From the NCBI GenBank assembly GCA_027014185.1, contig JALWEK010000162.1:1-8601 (forward strand): a DNA stretch of 8,601 bases, in the 5' to 3' direction. Position numbers and translations under genes: made by a program. The notes under the pieces were generated by a model. It did no database searches. It worked only from the letters and a program-made list of their open reading frames with translations, and was not told the origin of the DNA. Source of the stretch: Aquificaceae bacterium. Its GTDB lineage: Bacteria > Aquificota > Aquificia > Aquificales > Aquificaceae. This document shows, in pieces, positions 6,250 through 8,601 of this stretch (positions are counted from its first letter, which is position 1; each line of letters starts with the position of its first letter).

Positions 6250-7332
6250 ATGAGCCTTATTATAGACATCCTCAAAAAGCTTGAAGGGAAGGGGAAAAAA
6301 CCTAAGGTTCATCCAGCTCTTCTAAAAGGGGCCGATGTGTCTTCGGACAGGAAGAGGTACGTATTCCTTGCCTTTTCAATACTCTTTGCCCTTTCCGCTC
6401 TCGCCGCTTACTTCGTGAGCGATAAAGTTCTTAGCAGAGCCGTTTATCAGGAGATTGAGGTCGTTCCGGCACAGGTAGCTGTGGATAAGGCACCTAAGGA
6501 GATCACCTTTCAGCCGCGGGATCAGGTAAAGGCTGAGGAAAAGTTGACTCATGAAGAGGAAACGCCGCGCCCAAAAATAGTTAAGAAGGTTCAGGCTGTT
6601 GTCGAGGAAGAAAAAGAGGAAAAGATGAAAGAAAAGGAGGATAAACCGGAGCCGAAGCCCATTCGCGTGAGCGAGGGATCGGGGGTTGAGAAGGTAATCT
6701 CGGATATAACCATGGAAAGACCTAAGCCGGCTAACCCGGCAGGAGCCGGTATAAAACCTCCAAGCGGATCGGCATCTGAGGGATCATTTTCTAAGTTTAT
6801 CTACCTGGCCGACAGGGCTTTCCGCGAGGGCAATCTGCCGGACAGTATGAAGTACTATGAAAAGGCTCTTGATTTTAAGCAGGACAGGAAGGTTGCCAAA
6901 AACCTAATTGTAGTTTATGTAAAGCTCGGTCTTTACGAGAGGGCGCTGTCCCTGCTTTCTAGTATGAAGGATGAGGACCTCGCTTACACGTACCTGGTTG
7001 AACTCGCAAGGTCTGGGGAGATAGAGCGGGCTGTAAAGGAAGGGGAGAGGTTAAAAGGTCTGGACAGGAGAGGGAAGATACTTTTTGCGTTAGGTTACGT
7101 GCACGAGATTTCGGGGAACCTGGAAGAGGCTCTGGAGAATTATAAAATCGCTTACCGCAAGAACCCGGGAGATCCTTACATAGCGGTAAACTATGCCCGT
7201 CTGCTTGAGGCTACAGGAAATCTTCAAGGAGCCTACAGGGTATACAGCAGTTTAAACTTCGTGAATTTGGATCCGAAAATAAAATCGTTAGTAAGGGAAA
7301 GGATCGGTTACCTGAGAAGTTTAGGCTTTTGA
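6250..7332 (+). CDS. MshN-like membrane-anchored TPR protein (360 aa)
   Basis: Accessory protein of the pilus assembly cluster. The N-terminus MSLIIDILKKLEGKGK resembles the short cytoplasmic start of MshN and GspB-type proteins. One membrane helix follows at 37-55, then a long charged Pro/Glu/Lys linker (about 70-175), then a C-terminal domain of tetratricopeptide-like helix pairs (about 180-355). Recognisable TPR segments include ADRAFREGNLPDSMKYYEKA (187-206), GNLEEALENYKIAYRKNPGD (289-308) and ARLLEATGNLQGAYRVYSSL (316-335). TPR proteins of this sort (MshN, PilF, PilW) help secretin or alignment-complex assembly, so a scaffolding role in the periplasm is inferred. It starts 1 nt after the secretin stop and ends 1 nt before the next prepilin. 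The call as TPR protein is firm; MshN orthology rests on topology and gene order. Confidence 0.8.
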   Translation: MSLIIDILKKLEGKGKKPKVHPALLKGADVSSDRKRYVFLAFSILFALSALAAYFVSDKVLSRAVYQEIEVVPAQVAVDKAPKEITFQPRDQVKAEEKLTHEEETPRPKIVKKVQAVVEEEKEEKMKEKEDKPEPKPIRVSEGSGVEKVISDITMERPKPANPAGAGIKPPSGSASEGSFSKFIYLADRAFREGNLPDSMKYYEKALDFKQDRKVAKNLIVVYVKLGLYERALSLLSSMKDEDLAYTYLVELARSGEIERAVKEGERLKGLDRRGKILFALGYVHEISGNLEEALENYKIAYRKNPGDPYIAVNYARLLEATGNLQGAYRVYSSLNFVNLDPKIKSLVRERIGYLRSLGF

Positions 7333-7333
7333 T

Positions 7334-8206
7334 ATGAGGAAGGAAAGGGGATTGACCCTAATTGAGCTCGCAATAGTCCTGATAGTCCTCGGTATCCTTC
7401 TGGGAATAGGAGCTGGGATAATAGGGATCCTTATAAAGAGGGTCAAGTACAACGAAAGCAAAGAGATAGTAAACGCTGCTGTGGAGGGGATAATAGGGTA
7501 TGTGATAAGCACTGGGAAGCTCCCCACGGATACGGAGCTTTCAAGTACAGTAAGAACAACATTCGATTCTTACAATAAACCTCTGGCCTATGTTTACGAT
7601 GAAAGTTTGACAACATCGAATATATGTAGCATGAACTCTACCAACATAACTGTGAAAGTGTGTCCAGATGCTACCTGTAGCTCCCCAACACAAACGCTTA
7701 GCAATATTGCTTTCGTAGTGATCAGCGGTGATGGGAATTATAACAACCAAACTGCGGGAACCCAAGGAGTGTCATCTTCCACAGAGATAAGAGTGTACGA
7801 ATTTGGCGTTGTTGTCGATAATTATTCGGGTGACATGAACAGACCAGAACCTTACGACGATATTGTTAAATGGGTATCGCTAAACGAGTTGAAACCAAAA
7901 GCTGGATGTGTAGGTACGGGAGGAGGAGGTGGTGGGGGTGGAGGGAGTTGCAGCTCATATACGCTGAGAATTTCTAATCAGGGAAATAGAAAATCTTTCA
8001 GGATTGATTCAGGGAGTTGTAATAACTTGGACAATGGTGATAGCTTTTACCAAACAGGTTTAAATAGTGGAAGTACATTAACTATTCGAGAGCAAGATTG
8101 GTGTTGGGATGATGTTATATTGCAAGGCCAGTTGCAAAATCTCGATAGCAATAGTGATTGTATTGTGGATGTTTCATGTATTGGAAACTCTTGCACACCT
8201 CAATAG
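7334..8206 (+). CDS. Prepilin with nonaglycine linker and Cys-rich C-terminal extension (290 aa)
   Basis: Last gene of the rightward unit. The leader and helix MRKERG|LTLIELAIVLIVLG have the peptidase site after Gly6 and Glu at mature +5, but Leu replaces the usual Phe at +1. Hydrophobicity extends to about residue 34. Residues 35-192 form a pilin-like globular domain ending in DDIVKWVSLNELKPKAGC (175-192), a segment I associate with a family of pseudopilin-like proteins. Nine consecutive Gly (196-204) then join it to an 86-residue tail (205-290) that is rich in Ser, Asn and Asp, has six Cys (206, 229, 257, 276, 282, 287) and that I do not recognise. Ten Cys in all suggest periplasmic disulfides. 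DNA from about 7545 on is AT-rich (about 37% GC in the tail) unlike the first 200 nt. A minor or tip pilin bearing a binding domain is a reasonable inference. Confidence 0.85.
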   Translation: MRKERGLTLIELAIVLIVLGILLGIGAGIIGILIKRVKYNESKEIVNAAVEGIIGYVISTGKLPTDTELSSTVRTTFDSYNKPLAYVYDESLTTSNICSMNSTNITVKVCPDATCSSPTQTLSNIAFVVISGDGNYNNQTAGTQGVSSSTEIRVYEFGVVVDNYSGDMNRPEPYDDIVKWVSLNELKPKAGCVGTGGGGGGGGGSCSSYTLRISNQGNRKSFRIDSGSCNNLDNGDSFYQTGLNSGSTLTIREQDWCWDDVILQGQLQNLDSNSDCIVDVSCIGNSCTPQ

Positions 8207-8216
8207 TATAATCTAT

Positions 8217-8601
8217 TCACCTCACATACTTCCCGTTTACCCATCCCTCTATCTCAAAGTTTCCGTCTGAATAAAGGACCTTTATCCAGGTCTCCGGGCC
8301 GTTTTCAATAACCTTAAGTTCATCCCCTTCCCTGAGAACGTATATAACGTCTGCATCGGTCGATGGTCTCTCCCTCATGTTGAGCATGGGAACGGAGACG
8401 TAAACGATCTTCTCCCAGCCCTTTTCTGGAGTTTTCGGTTCTGGAATGACCGCTGCTTTCCTTTCTTCAGCTACGGGCTCAAGCCTTACGTTCTTCTCGA
8501 GGACTTTCGTACCAGCGAAAAATAGAAAAGAGGCTAAGATCAATCCACCCACGGCCAGGTAAACCACATTCCTCGATACTCCTTCTTTCTTTACCCTCAG
8601 G
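8217..8601 (-). CDS. Membrane-anchored bacterial SH3 (SH3b) domain protein, 5'-incomplete
   Basis: The reading frame stays open to the window edge, so the true start is uncertain. A GTG at 8567 would give 116 residues, but it would begin directly with the membrane helix; the 11 upstream codons encode RVKKEGVSRN, a fitting cytoplasmic positive stub, so an upstream start is more likely. Counting from that GTG, a membrane helix lies at 1-19, a Lys/Glu/Pro linker at 23-50 and an SH3b domain at about 54-116, with the typical LNMRERPSTDADVIYVLREG (62-81), then ELKV and WIKV strands, and EGWVNGKYVR at the end. SH3b domains usually sit in the periplasm and bind peptidoglycan or protein ligands. It converges on the pilin gene, the stops being separated by 10 bp, so it need not belong to the pilus system. 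Confidence 0.8.
   Translation of the reverse strand, partial: LRVKKEGVSRNVVYLAVGGLILASFLFFAGTKVLEKNVRLEPVAEERKAAVIPEPKTPEKGWEKIVYVSVPMLNMRERPSTDADVIYVLREGDELKVIENGPETWIKVLYSDGNFEIEGWVNGKYVR

Noticed and set aside
8202..8217. AATAG-TATAAT-CTATT inverted repeat between convergent stops as a terminator
   Set aside because: The stem is only 5 bp and AT-rich with no U-run; it would not be stable, least of all in a thermophile.

Overview
The window carries most of an MSHA-type (mannose-sensitive-haemagglutinin-like) type IV pilus, or closely related type II secretion, assembly locus. The protein composition (many Lys and Glu), heavy use of AGG/AGA for Arg and ATA for Ile, about 45-50% GC and very tight gene packing suggest a thermophilic bacterium, most likely an Aquificota relative such as Aquifex, Hydrogenobacter or Thermocrinis. 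That placement is inferred from style; no marker gene is present.

Layout. A leftward unit runs from a divergent intergenic region at about 2339-2414 down to base 1. It encodes two paralogous type IV prepilins (1742-2338 and 1158-1739) and then a GspE/PilB/MshE-family assembly ATPase (1139 to 1), cut by the window edge just after its Walker B region. A rightward six-gene unit (2415-8206) follows, with neighbours overlapping or separated by only 1 nt. It encodes a GspL-like protein (a PilM-like cytoplasmic half joined to a PilN-like membrane/periplasmic half, MshI-like), a PilO/GspM/MshJ-like protein, a PilP/GspC/MshK-like protein, a lipoprotein secretin (MshL), an MshN-like membrane protein with a TPR domain, and a third prepilin with an odd C-terminal module. 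At the right edge a leftward membrane-anchored SH3b-domain protein (8219 down to the edge) converges on the pilin gene, leaving only 10 bp between them.

How they work together. The ATPase would power pilus or pseudopilus extension at the inner membrane. The PilMN-, PilO- and PilP-like proteins would form the alignment complex that spans the periplasm and docks on the secretin channel, and the TPR protein would help assemble or stabilise it. The prepilins supply the fibre. The polytopic platform protein (GspF/PilC/MshG), the MshM-type ATPase and the prepilin peptidase are not in this window.

The items most worth a second look are: a base-composition mosaic inside the alignment-complex genes (about 39% GC over 3301-4440, flanked by about 50%) whose edges fall near domain boundaries; a prepilin whose pilin part is joined by nine glycines to an unrecognised Cys-rich C-terminal domain; and an ATPase N-terminal domain that keeps the exact register of the c-di-GMP-binding MshEN motif but has lost key residues. 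No RNA gene, CRISPR array, insertion sequence or convincing terminator was seen.
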